DNA from: Pseudomonas nabeulensis
GTDB lineage: Bacteria; Pseudomonadota; Gammaproteobacteria; Pseudomonadales; Pseudomonadaceae
Direction of reading: 5' to 3'
Length of the DNA stretch: 64,000 nucleotides
Assembly (NCBI RefSeq): GCF_004682045.1
Contig: NZ_QUZT01000019.1
Coordinates: forward strand, 34,883 to 98,882
The translations under genes were made by a program, and so were the position numbers. Below are positions 35,420 to 43,738 of the stretch, piece after piece; positions within the stretch are counted from its first letter, which is position 1; the number at the start of each line of letters is the position of its first letter. The notes beneath the pieces were generated by a model that saw only the letters and a list, made by a program, of their open reading frames with translations, was not told the origin of the DNA and made no database searches.

Positions 35420-37303
35420 TTGGTGAAAGAGTATCAGCTGAATGTTGACCCGCGTATATTGGAACTGCTTGGGCCAAACCTCTATACAAATATTTATTAT
35501 GTGTTAGCGGAGTTGATTGCCAACGCATATGATGCAGATGCAAAAAATGTCTACATTATTGCTAATCCGGATGATATCCGAATTGAGGACGATGGGCATG
35601 GCATGTCTTATGACAAGGGTGATATAACTAAATATCTCAATATAGCTGGCGTTTCAAGAGTTAAGGAGGCTGACTCGTTCTCCAAGTCTGGCAAGCGACG
35701 CAAAATGGGTCGCAAGGGCGTAGGGAAGTTGGCAGCATTGTCTGTTTCTGAAAACGTCGATATTTTAACTGTGGCGGATGGTGAGAAGTCAGGTTTCGTT
35801 CTTTCTCGTCACCCGGATGAAGGCAGCAAGCTTAAAGCCATTAGTGAGTCTGACATTACGTTTGAACATGTAAAAAAACATGGTTCAGCAATTGTCATGC
35901 GGAACCCACAGTATAGGTTGCATAAGACACTCTCCGCTGTCAAACGCAACCTACTGAAAATATTCCCATTGGTAAATGCGGATTTTCGCATACACGTTAT
36001 CAGGGGGAAGGAGACGGTTATTGTCAACGATTTTGACAAAAATGTTATGTCAGAACTGGGCACATTGATTACGCTTGGTGATGAGTATTCGCCATTGACT
36101 AAGCTCGTTCCAAATCCTTATCCGAAAAGGCGATCAGATCTTGTTAGCTCCGCGGGTGAGAAAGCTATTCCTCGGGTTATGATGGGCAATGATGGGATAG
36201 AGCACGAATACACGATCAAGATCGCGGGCTGGATTGGTACATACAAGACAACGCGAGGCCGAAAAGCGGAAATGTCTGATTTTCCAGATAATTTCATTTC
36301 TCTTTTTGCGAATAAAAAGATGGGTGAGTTCAACATCCTACCAGTTGTTGGTCAAAACAAACTTAATGAGGTTTATGTTGTAGGGCAGCTGCATGTCGAT
36401 ATATTCGAATTGACCGAGTTGCCAGATATGGCTCTAAGTAATCGCCAAGGATATAAGTCTGACGACCCTCGGTATGTTGCAGTTTTGGATTATGTTAGAA
36501 AAGAACTTCTCACAGAAATTCTCAAGAAGCGAGAGGTTTTTACTGATATAGCAAATGCCGGAAAGAAACAGAAGAAACAGGATGAACAAAAGGGTAATGA
36601 GGCAAAGCTTCGACGCAACATTGATGCCTACCGTAAAAGGGCTAGCGAAGAAGCAGCTGACGATTTGTTCAAGCTGGGTTCTGATTTGTCGCGTGAGGCA
36701 ATTGAGAAAGCTATCAGTGACTCCTTAAACAAAAATAGTCCCGATTTGGGGCTTAAGTCAGTGATTGACTCTCAAAAGAAAAGGATACTCATTAGCCAAA
36801 CATCTCCAGATAAATCGTTTGCTGATATAATTTATCAGATGCTCATATACAATAATGTTTCAGCTGAAGATATTTTATATACCAATTGTGATGATGAGGT
36901 CTGCCGTGTACCTGAGGGAAAAGGCGTTTATGAATATCTGAGAGACTTCTTTGTTGAAAGCTATTCTACTCAGAAGATATTCGTACTCTTTGTCACTAGT
37001 GAAAATACAAAAATGTCTTGGGGTGCTATCACGGAAATAGGAGCGTCTTGGATTACCCAAGTTGACCATAAAATTTTTAATGTTCATCCCTTCAAGCCTG
37101 AGCATCCTTTGAATAATGATCTGCAATGGCAAAACACTAACCGGGAGGAGCCAACCAAAGGCGAGCTGTGGATGATTCCACTTAACGCAGATGTATTTTG
37201 CCAGAAGATTGAAGCTGTATGTGACGCTTTTGGCTACAAAAAGAATGAAAGGAGTGTCAATAAAGCGCATCTTGGCACTCTCATTTCAATCCGTAATTCT
37301 TGA
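35420..37303 (+). CDS. GHKL (Hsp90-like) ATPase fused to a C-terminal TIR-like domain
   Basis: A 627-residue protein. The N-terminal GHKL ATPase has all signature boxes: ELIANAYDADA (residues 31-41, with E31 and N35), IEDDGHGM (55-62) and GRKGVGK (97-103). A middle transducer-like region and a lysine-rich helical linker (about 370-440) follow. The C-terminal part from about residue 453 (RILISQTSPDKSFADII) reads as a TIR-like fold: strand IFVLFVTSENTKMSW and WGAITEIGASW, whose glutamate near 538 sits where NADase TIRs keep the catalytic residue. Coupling an ATP-driven clamp to a TIR effector suggests an abortive-infection sensor. The start is TTG 35420 or GTG 35423 after AAAGGGA. Confidence 0.8.
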   Translation: MVKEYQLNVDPRILELLGPNLYTNIYYVLAELIANAYDADAKNVYIIANPDDIRIEDDGHGMSYDKGDITKYLNIAGVSRVKEADSFSKSGKRRKMGRKGVGKLAALSVSENVDILTVADGEKSGFVLSRHPDEGSKLKAISESDITFEHVKKHGSAIVMRNPQYRLHKTLSAVKRNLLKIFPLVNADFRIHVIRGKETVIVNDFDKNVMSELGTLITLGDEYSPLTKLVPNPYPKRRSDLVSSAGEKAIPRVMMGNDGIEHEYTIKIAGWIGTYKTTRGRKAEMSDFPDNFISLFANKKMGEFNILPVVGQNKLNEVYVVGQLHVDIFELTELPDMALSNRQGYKSDDPRYVAVLDYVRKELLTEILKKREVFTDIANAGKKQKKQDEQKGNEAKLRRNIDAYRKRASEEAADDLFKLGSDLSREAIEKAISDSLNKNSPDLGLKSVIDSQKKRILISQTSPDKSFADIIYQMLIYNNVSAEDILYTNCDDEVCRVPEGKGVYEYLRDFFVESYSTQKIFVLFVTSENTKMSWGAITEIGASWITQVDHKIFNVHPFKPEHPLNNDLQWQNTNREEPTKGELWMIPLNADVFCQKIEAVCDAFGYKKNERSVNKAHLGTLISIRNS

Positions 37304-37429
37304 GCGAATCGTACTATCTGTTGGCATCTGCTCCTCTAATAATTCTTATGACTGTATTGGGGAGTGGGTGTCTAGTGGCTAATTTGTAGATGCCTGCCAC
37401 CGTCTGGAAATTAGGGAGGTTTCACCTTG

Positions 37430-37680
37430 TTCGTTTTCCTTGACATCGCTCGTGAGGCCTGAATAGAACATCTCGCGCTCGCGAATCGGTACGGTATTGC
37501 CGATCATTCGCTCGGCTGCTTTGACGGTGAGTCGCTCTGACAGGTGGGACTCACGGTCTCTTGGAAAGGATTGGGTAGATTGCAGCTTCTCTCAGTTGTT
37601 GTGTTGGGGCCTATTTTTTGTAGCGGCCAAAACAGCCATGACAGAATCGATGGAAAAATGTGGTGGGCTTTGTGATGAGG
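37430..37680 (-). pseudogene. Remnant of the C-terminus of a C5 cytosine methyltransferase
   Basis: Minus-strand frames here resemble the end of the intact methyltransferase at 48822-49871. Matching pieces: FCHGCFGRYKK to FGNGRFGHYEQ, LREAAI to LREAAI, QSFPRDRE to QSFPRNYE, and VKAAERMIGNTVPIRE to FKAVGRMIGNAVPVRL, separated by frameshifts and a stop. Everything upstream is missing. It lies in the 635-bp gap between the GHKL-TIR and TIR-TPR genes; the rest of the gap up to the ribosome site of the next gene shows no gene. Confidence 0.7.
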
Positions 37681-37938
37681 TGCGTACTCCAATCCTGGCA
37701 AATACTCTGTTCGCGAGAGTGTAGGATGTGTTTCAGGTTGATCAACGACAGCTTGGTGGTATGAATTGCCGGGTTCTGCAGGGCTAGACTCCGTTGAATT
37801 CTCCAGATATCCGTTTCACTGGAACCTGGAGAGTCCGGCTGAAGTCGGAGGATTTTTTCCGAACGGATCATTCGCGGCTTAAATGTTATAGGTTGTGCGT
37901 GAGAAGAACTTTTTTGACAAATTTAGACGGGAGGCAGC

Positions 37939-39246
37939 ATGAGTACCGCCGAGGACTGGATCAAACAGGTACCTACATTGAGGACGCTGACAGGCGATGA
38001 CCAATGGAGTGTCTTTCTCTCCTATCGGTCTCCCGATCAGGCGTGGGTGATCAATCTCTATGATGTTTTGCGCTGCTACGGCCATAAGGTGCTGCTTGAT
38101 CAAGTAGCCCTAACTGAGGGAGATCAGCTTCAGGAGTCCCAAGAACGCGCCATTGCCGCGAGCCAGGCAGGCGTAATAGTTTGTTCTACGAAAGACTTTA
38201 ACTCCAAGTGTGTCGTTAGCCGATACCAGGCGATGGAAGCGACGGCTAGCCTACGAACAGATTTCAAATTTGTGCCTGTGTGCGTTGATGCGAGCGAGCC
38301 CTCAGGCTTTGCTTCGGCGCGAACCTTTCTAGATTTTAGCTCATATCCTGGTGGTCCGAATGGTGGCGAGCTTCTGCGCTTACTACATGCGGTGGTTGGT
38401 CAGCCTCTGAGCGACGAGGCGGCGCGTATCGCTCTTGATTTCGATGAGTTTTCAGGGAGTGCTGCGAATCAGATCGATATGGCAATACGTGATGGCTCCA
38501 CGGAGCGGCTGAATTCGCTGTTCGCAGAGCGCGGCGGACATTGGAGGGTAGCCGCCGCACTTGGTTGTAGGGCGGCAGAGGGGTTGACGCAACTGGGAGC
38601 CTACGATGATGCAGTGGCGATGTTGCTGGAAATAGAAAGGGAGTTTCCGCGTGCGATTCGTCCGAAACAATTACATGCGCTCGCGTTGCTCCGACGTGCC
38701 CGTGGTGGCGGCTCACAGAACGATCTTATAGATGCTCAACAGATTCTCGCTGAGCTATATGAGTCAGGAGAGAAGGATGCCGAGACTCTTGGCATATATG
38801 CTTCGACATGGATGGAGCGTTACGAGCGCTCAAGCGAGGTCGGCGACTTGGAGCGATCACGAGATCTTTACTCTGAAGCGTTCGCTATCGCCCGTGATGA
38901 CTACTACACCGGGATCAATGCCGCCGCGAAGAGCGTATTTCTTGAAGAGGTAGAGTGCGCTGCGCAGTTGGCGCTTGAAGTTCAGAAGATCGTAGGCACC
39001 GGACCTCGTCCTGGCGATTACTGGATGACGGCAACTGTGGCAGAGGCGTGGCTCATCCAGAGGAACTATGTTGAAGCCGCGAGAAACTACGAAGCCGCAG
39101 TGGCAATTGCGCGCAGTCAGACGGGCTCTCACAAATCGACTTGGAAGCAGGCGTGCCGCCTAATGGCCAGGCTCGGGCCTAATGCCGTTGAGCGCGGATT
39201 GATTCGCAAGGTGTTCGAAAATCTTCCGGATTGCGATCAGCTCTGA
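37939..39246 (+). CDS. TIR domain protein with TPR / TRAFs-binding-like helical domain
   Basis: A 435-residue protein. Residues 22-140 form a TIR domain: WSVFLSYRSPDQAWVINL, KVLLDQVALTEGDQLQESQ, AGVIVCSTKDFNSK and YQAMEA, where E100 is the expected NADase glutamate. Residues about 185-430 are TPR-like helices resembling the bacterial version of the MAP3K TRAFs-binding domain (DUF4071), with GINAAAKSVFL and YWMTATVAEAWLIQRNYVEAA. The ATG follows GGGAGG. It heads a three-gene operon with an alpha/beta hydrolase (31 bp gap) and a TPR-trypsin protease. Likely a stress- or phage-triggered NAD-depleting or signal-making enzyme; inferred from domains only. Confidence 0.85.
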   Translation: MSTAEDWIKQVPTLRTLTGDDQWSVFLSYRSPDQAWVINLYDVLRCYGHKVLLDQVALTEGDQLQESQERAIAASQAGVIVCSTKDFNSKCVVSRYQAMEATASLRTDFKFVPVCVDASEPSGFASARTFLDFSSYPGGPNGGELLRLLHAVVGQPLSDEAARIALDFDEFSGSAANQIDMAIRDGSTERLNSLFAERGGHWRVAAALGCRAAEGLTQLGAYDDAVAMLLEIEREFPRAIRPKQLHALALLRRARGGGSQNDLIDAQQILAELYESGEKDAETLGIYASTWMERYERSSEVGDLERSRDLYSEAFAIARDDYYTGINAAAKSVFLEEVECAAQLALEVQKIVGTGPRPGDYWMTATVAEAWLIQRNYVEAARNYEAAVAIARSQTGSHKSTWKQACRLMARLGPNAVERGLIRKVFENLPDCDQL

Positions 39247-39277
39247 ATTTCGGTTTACGCACTTAAGGAGAAGTTTA

Positions 39278-40276
39278 ATGTCGGCCAAGCGTCCGGTTGC
39301 GGTGGTCTTCATCCATGGTCTAGCGAGAAAGCCAGCTCCCGAACAACTACTTGAGTTGTGGCAGTGGGGACTGAGCCGCGGTAATCCGATGCCGAGTGTT
39401 TTTGCACCTCCGAACGAGGGGATAGACCTCGCGACTGAAGGTGTTCCGCATGTACTGAACTACTACGCAGACGTCTTTTATGGTGTGGAATACGAGACGG
39501 ATATATCGTCTTACATGGAAGGCTGCGTGGATCTAGAACTGCAAGCCGAAGGCCTTGATCGTGTGGAGGAGGACTTGCCTCTGCCTGCGCCTAAAACCCC
39601 GCGCGAGGCTGCATTTCTTGAGGGCTTCCAAGCTGCGATCACCGCCAACCTAACTGTCGACGATGCAGTGCCGACTGCAAGCCCGTTAGATTGTTCTAGC
39701 GACCATGAGATTGCGCGGTTCATCCCTTCGCGGGTCCGCGAGGCGATGATAAAAAAGGCAGCGATGGAGGCCTATTACTTTTTGTTCAATAAAGAATATG
39801 TGAGGCCTACAGACGGCAAGCGGTTCAACGTTCGCGAAGAGCTTCGCTCGCGACTTTTGCGTGATCTCAGGTGTCTGCAGGAAAAGGCCGAGAAGATCGT
39901 AATTGTTTCCCACAGCATGGGCACGATGATCGCATACGACGTAATTCGTAACTGCCCGGATTGCCCGCCCGTCGATACCCTGATCACGCTTGGATCACCA
40001 TTGGGCATTCGCGAGGTTCAGCAAGAGCTACTCGCAGTAGGTAGCGAAAGTGTTGATTTTCCTGCTACGACGCTTAGGAGTTGGGTCAACATCTACGATC
40101 CCTTTGATCCAATCTGTGGTGCAGGGCCTCGTTTCGCGAAAGACTACCGTCCGGTTGACGGCAAGGTAGTACAGGACATCAGGGAATCCAACTGGGGCAA
40201 GTGGCGACATACGATCACTCACTATCTAGCCGGAACGCAGCTGCGTGCGAAGCTGGCCGAAGCATTGGAATTGTGA
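39278..40276 (+). CDS. Alpha/beta hydrolase (lipase/esterase-like)
   Basis: A 332-residue cytoplasmic hydrolase with an oxyanion-loop motif AVVFIHGLARKP near the N-terminus, nucleophile elbow VSHSMGT with S213, a probable acid in NIYDPFDPIC and a histidine in WRHTITHYLAG near the C-terminus, so the triad is complete. No signal peptide. An inserted acidic segment (about residues 80-125) may form a lid. AAGGAG precedes the ATG. Lies between TIR-TPR and trypsin genes, which suggests it is an effector (lipid or ester cleavage) or processing enzyme of the same system. Confidence 0.85.
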   Translation: MSAKRPVAVVFIHGLARKPAPEQLLELWQWGLSRGNPMPSVFAPPNEGIDLATEGVPHVLNYYADVFYGVEYETDISSYMEGCVDLELQAEGLDRVEEDLPLPAPKTPREAAFLEGFQAAITANLTVDDAVPTASPLDCSSDHEIARFIPSRVREAMIKKAAMEAYYFLFNKEYVRPTDGKRFNVREELRSRLLRDLRCLQEKAEKIVIVSHSMGTMIAYDVIRNCPDCPPVDTLITLGSPLGIREVQQELLAVGSESVDFPATTLRSWVNIYDPFDPICGAGPRFAKDYRPVDGKVVQDIRESNWGKWRHTITHYLAGTQLRAKLAEALEL

Positions 40277-40278
40277 TC

Positions 40279-41979
40279 ATGGGCAGACTCGCTGACAGCC
40301 TTAAACTGGGGGTCATTCAGGATGCCCAGCCTTGGGATCTGGGAGCCGCGGTTGAGCTGATTGTGGAGGAGATCGAAAGCACGTCGCTGCCGGTGGCGAA
40401 TGCGCGTAGTGCTGTCGAGGTGCTGATCAAGAACCGTCATTATGATCATGCACGAACGATCGCCGAATGCTGGGAGCAGCGCCACGATTTCGACCCACTT
40501 CTCTCAAAATACCATGCACAGGCGCTTATTAACCTTACATCGCTTGATGAGGCCGAAAAGGTGCTGAACTTGGGGTTGCCGAAGCTGCGTGCGCGTGAGA
40601 AGGATGCCGGCGCGATCAAGCAGATTCCTGAGTTTGAGGGGTTGTTGGGGAGAGTGTTTAAGCAGCGTTACGTGGCGACGCGCGACCCCAGCTGGCTTGT
40701 CAAAGCTCGCGAAAAATATCTGAATACGTATCGCCAAGGTCGAAATCGATTCTGGCACGGTATCAATGCGGTGGCGCTGCTAGTACTCGAGGAGCGAGAA
40801 GGATTAGATATTTCGGCTCTTCCCCCCTTAGATGTACTGGTGACAGAGGTTCTTGGCACAGCGACGGATCAATACATCGCTGATCCAAACAACGCCTTCG
40901 CCGCAGCGACCGTGTCGGAAGCCTATCTCGCTATGGGCGATTGCGAGGAAGCGGAGTTTTGGCTCTATCGATTTCTGCTGCATCCGGCGGTCAAACCGTT
41001 CGATATTGAGTCATACGATAGGCAAATTCGCGAGATATGGAATGGCAGTCCACTTGTAGGATGTGGCTCCTGTGCCGATCGATTGTCAGTCATCATCACC
41101 AGACACATTGCAAAGACAGAGCATCGCTTTTTCATTTCCTCCGCTGAGGTACGTGAAACTAAGCGGAATATCGAAGGACTTTCAGAGGGTGAGTTACAGA
41201 ACTTAGAGAAAAACTTTTCTGGCGATTCCACGTTGTCATTACAGTCGGTCAAAATGCTACTTAACGCGTGTGAATCGGTCGGCTGCGTCATGACCGCAAG
41301 CGGTCAACGTGTCGGGACGGGTTTTTTGCTGTGTGGTAGTACTTTCAGCCGCGCAGCGGGCTTAACGCAGGTATTTGTCACCAATGCACACGTAATCAGC
41401 AGCGATGTGCCCAATGCCATCGCCCCGGAGGAGGCGTTCGTCACTTTTGAGGTCGAGTCCACCGCCAGGGGGAACTTGATTAGATACAAGGTTGGGGAGG
41501 TTCTTTTCACGTCCCCGCCTGGAGCACTTGGCGTTTCGAATGGCGGCAAACATGACCTTGACGTCACAATCGTTCGGTTGCATGAGCTTCCCACTGACGC
41601 GATTGTTCTGCAAAAGGCCAGAAGTCTGCCATTGGTGGATAGTAAGACTAGGGTATACGTGGTCGGACATCCCCGCGGTAGTGGGTTGCAAATTTCGTTA
41701 CAGGACAGTCGCCTGCTTGATGTCGACGACGACAATCGGCTTGTCCATTACCGCACTCCCACCGACCCTGGTAGTTCGGGCAGTCCTGTCTTCAATACCA
41801 AGTGGGAAGTCATAGCTGTGCACCACGGTGGGTCGGTCGCAACGCCGCGATTGAATGGGCGTGGAACCTACGAGGCGAACGAGGGCATTTCGCTCCAGGC
41901 GATCGAAAGAGCGTGGTTGGGACAGGAAGAGCGTGCGCCCTGCGGAATGATAACTCAATCGCTTATGTCAGAAGGTTGA
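40279..41979 (+). CDS. TPR / TRAFs-binding-like domain fused to a trypsin-like serine protease
   Basis: A 566-residue protein. Residues 1-260 are helical repeats similar in pattern to the C-terminal half of the TIR protein (FWHGINAVALLVLE and FAAATVSEAYLAMGDCEEAE). Residues about 335-550 form a trypsin-like protease with H371 (FVTNAHVIS), D428 (KHDLDVTIVRL) and S500 (DPGSSGSPVFN). There is no signal peptide, so it should act in the cytoplasm. I chose the ATG at 40279, 2 bp after the hydrolase stop; a longer frame from 40201 only re-reads the hydrolase gene. An associated-protease effector that is activated by, or cleaves, a partner is a plausible role. Confidence 0.87.
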   Translation: MGRLADSLKLGVIQDAQPWDLGAAVELIVEEIESTSLPVANARSAVEVLIKNRHYDHARTIAECWEQRHDFDPLLSKYHAQALINLTSLDEAEKVLNLGLPKLRAREKDAGAIKQIPEFEGLLGRVFKQRYVATRDPSWLVKAREKYLNTYRQGRNRFWHGINAVALLVLEEREGLDISALPPLDVLVTEVLGTATDQYIADPNNAFAAATVSEAYLAMGDCEEAEFWLYRFLLHPAVKPFDIESYDRQIREIWNGSPLVGCGSCADRLSVIITRHIAKTEHRFFISSAEVRETKRNIEGLSEGELQNLEKNFSGDSTLSLQSVKMLLNACESVGCVMTASGQRVGTGFLLCGSTFSRAAGLTQVFVTNAHVISSDVPNAIAPEEAFVTFEVESTARGNLIRYKVGEVLFTSPPGALGVSNGGKHDLDVTIVRLHELPTDAIVLQKARSLPLVDSKTRVYVVGHPRGSGLQISLQDSRLLDVDDDNRLVHYRTPTDPGSSGSPVFNTKWEVIAVHHGGSVATPRLNGRGTYEANEGISLQAIERAWLGQEERAPCGMITQSLMSEG

Positions 41980-41999
41980 TCTGTAAAAAGACTGAGAAT

Positions 42000-42432
42000 G
42001 GGGTCGCGGTAGGAACGGCAGTTACCTGCCGCCCCCCAACACAGATCCGTACGTGCGGAACTACCGCATACGGCTCCTGCCTCGGGTATGTGACGCAAAG
42101 CGATCCTCAGGGTAAGGGTGTGCATTTCTGGGTCTCGGGATATATAGATCGGCAAGGCGTCCGTAACGTGACCATTGAAGCCGATTACGCTGGCTGCGAC
42201 GCTTAAGGGCTTGCCGCCAGAAACGGCACACCGCCAAACGAAAACCACCAAGACGCATCAGGTTCCCCGGTACTGCGTGGTAATTGAAGTAACCGCTTAC
42301 CACACGTTTGAACCATTGCCCTTGAACCCGGACAAGGTCATGGCGCCGGCGACTCAACTCCTCGCGGATAGCAAGAAGCGTCGCACGCATACCCAACCAA
42401 TGGGTGCCCAGGTAACCTGGCAAAGTGTTTGA
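42000..42432 (-). pseudogene. 5'-truncated group II intron (maturase C-terminus plus domains V-VI)
   Basis: The minus-strand frame 42423-42061 encodes only the end of a group II intron reverse transcriptase/maturase: GQWFKRVVSGYFNYHAVPGN, then RSQRNRLQWSRYGRLADLYI and a histidine-rich tail. After its stop the RNA has a domain-V-like hairpin, GAGCCGTATGCGG ... CCGCACGTACGG, and a domain-VI-like stem CGGCAG-GTAA-CTGCCG ending near TCCTACCGCGAC at about 42000. The RT domains and the whole 5' ribozyme half are absent, so it cannot splice alone. It fills the gap between the protease and the GNAT gene. Confidence 0.82.
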
Positions 42433-42483
42433 GCAAATCCAGGCGAGCTAGAATTCCGGATGCATAGACCTTAAGGACGCGCG

Positions 42484-42607
42484 ATGATATTGCAACACAG
42501 GCCAGTGAAGGCTGATGACTTCAAAATTATCTGTAGCTTTCCCCTGAACGCTCAAGAACTGTTTTATATGTTCCCGAAGGCTCAATACCCTCTGACTGAA
42601 GCTCAGC
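42484..42607 (+). pseudogene. 5' part of a GNAT acetyltransferase gene, split by the fluoride transposon
   Basis: ATG at 42484 starts MILQHRPVKADDFKIICSF and 41 codons run to the insertion point. The remainder is at 48131-48495. Deleting one 8-bp duplicate with the transposon restores a 161-residue GNAT protein (PLTEAQ|LSNAIAQRFD). The acceptor is unknown. The truncated frame runs 9 codons into the transposon end before a stop. Confidence 0.85.
42600..42607. repeat. Left 8-bp target-site duplication AGCTCAGC
   Basis: Identical to 48123-48130 on the other side of the IS66-type transposon. An 8-bp duplication is the rule for the IS66 family. Confidence 0.9.
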
Positions 42608-42794
42608 GTAAGCGTCTGCCGAACCCGTCTTGAACAACTGGATTAGAATTCCGGTGTACCTATTTCCGAATTTCCGTTGAGGTCGCTGGGTAGGCTCAGG
42701 TCACTATGACAGTAGAGACAGCGTCCCTATAGGCCGTACTGATTTCGGTGCGTGGAGGTTGAAGTTATCGGTACTGTTGCTATAGGATCTTCTC

Positions 42795-42898
42795 AGGAGA
42801 TGGCATTCCTCCTTTAAACCGCCTCGTGCTGATGATGCCTACGTAAACCCTGGACAGGGTGCGTAGGTGTGCCTCCCTGTCCCCTAATTTAGGACAGG
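42795..42898 (+). ncRNA. Fluoride riboswitch (crcB motif) with switching hairpins
   Basis: The aptamer AGGAGATGGCATTCCTCC followed by AACCGCC and GCTGATGATGCCTACG (42795-42845) matches the crcB motif, which binds Mg-complexed fluoride. Downstream, CCCTGTCC at 42875-42882 can pair either with GGACAGGG at 42852-42859 or with GGACAGG at 42892-42898, so two hairpins are mutually exclusive: a plausible expression platform. It lies about 90-150 nt before the crcB start and should switch on the operon when fluoride is high. Confidence 0.93.
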
Positions 42899-42990
42899 AT
42901 CTTGACTCCAAATCTCATATCAGCTCTCTATCGCAATCTGCGATTATCAGCACCTCCTCGGCTCTACCAGCCCAGAGGAGAATTGCAGCC

Positions 42991-43374
42991 ATGCTGAAAT
43001 CACTATTAGTTATCGCCATCGGTGCATCACTTGGTGCTTGGTTGCGATGGCTCCTGGGCATGAAGCTCAACGCACTCTTCCCGACAATTCCCCCAGGCAC
43101 TGTGGTGGCGAACATGGTCGGGGGGTACATCATCGGCCTAGCCATCGCGTTCTTGGCCGCATCTCCCTCCTTAAGCCCCGAATGGCGCCTGCTAATCATC
43201 ACGGGTTTTTGTGGGGGACTTACCACCTTTTCCACCTTTTCAGCCGAAACAGTTGCCCTAATCCAAGAAGGGAGATTGCTGTGGGCGCTCGGCTCAATTT
43301 CATTGCACGTCGTAGGTTCGTTAGCGATGACCGCTGCCGGACTATTGTCCTACCAAATGATTGGTACTCGCTGA
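42991..43374 (+). CDS. crcB: Fluoride channel CrcB/Fluc
   Basis: A 127-residue inner-membrane fluoride-specific channel that works as an antiparallel dimer and lets fluoride leak out of the cell. Four membrane helices are evident; signature motifs are [33 protein letters not shown] with the pore-lining Asn, and [15 protein letters not shown] with the phenylalanine-box and the central Na-binding TTFSTFS break. The ATG at 42991 follows AGAGGAG. It is the first gene after the riboswitch. Confidence 0.95.
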   Translation: MLKSLLVIAIGASLGAWLRWLLGMKLNALFPTIPPGTVVANMVGGYIIGLAIAFLAASPSLSPEWRLLIITGFCGGLTTFSTFSAETVALIQEGRLLWALGSISLHVVGSLAMTAAGLLSYQMIGTR

Positions 43375-43384
43375 GGAGATTAAA

Positions 43385-43738
43385 ATGAAAGGTTATATGG
43401 TCGTTTTCTTCACCCAACAAAACCGTCGTTATCAAGGAAAGATGCTTGGCGAGTGGATCGTCGACGTAGCTAAGGAAATGGGGCTGCGCGGTGCCACGCG
43501 ATGTACTGGAATCGAAGGTTTTGGACACACTGGGAAACTACACTCATCGCACTTTTTTGAGCTGGCTGATCAACCCACGGAGATTCGCTTGGCAATCACG
43601 GAGGATGAGGCAGAGCGGTTATTCAAGCGACTGGACTGTGAGGAAATATCGGTGTTTTTCACCAAAACGCCAATCGAGATGGGCACACTTGGAAAAACGC
43701 GCTCCAGCGCAGCCCCTTCCGAAGCTTCGGAGCTATGA
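43385..43738 (+). CDS. DUF190 family protein
   Basis: A 117-residue protein starting [20 protein letters not shown] with the DUF190 hallmark [19 protein letters not shown], a PII-like ferredoxin fold. DUF190 genes commonly sit next to crcB in bacteria; the function is not known, a regulatory or sensory role is suspected. The ATG is 7 bp after GAGGAG and the stop overlaps ppa by 4 bp, so it is coupled between channel and pyrophosphatase. Confidence 0.9.
   Translation: MKGYMVVFFTQQNRRYQGKMLGEWIVDVAKEMGLRGATRCTGIEGFGHTGKLHSSHFFELADQPTEIRLAITEDEAERLFKRLDCEEISVFFTKTPIEMGTLGKTRSSAAPSEASEL

Noticed and set aside
40201..40278. Longer N-terminus for the TPR-trypsin protease from a GTG at 40201
   Set aside because: This stretch is the out-of-frame end of the hydrolase gene; the ATG at 40279 directly after its stop is the natural start.
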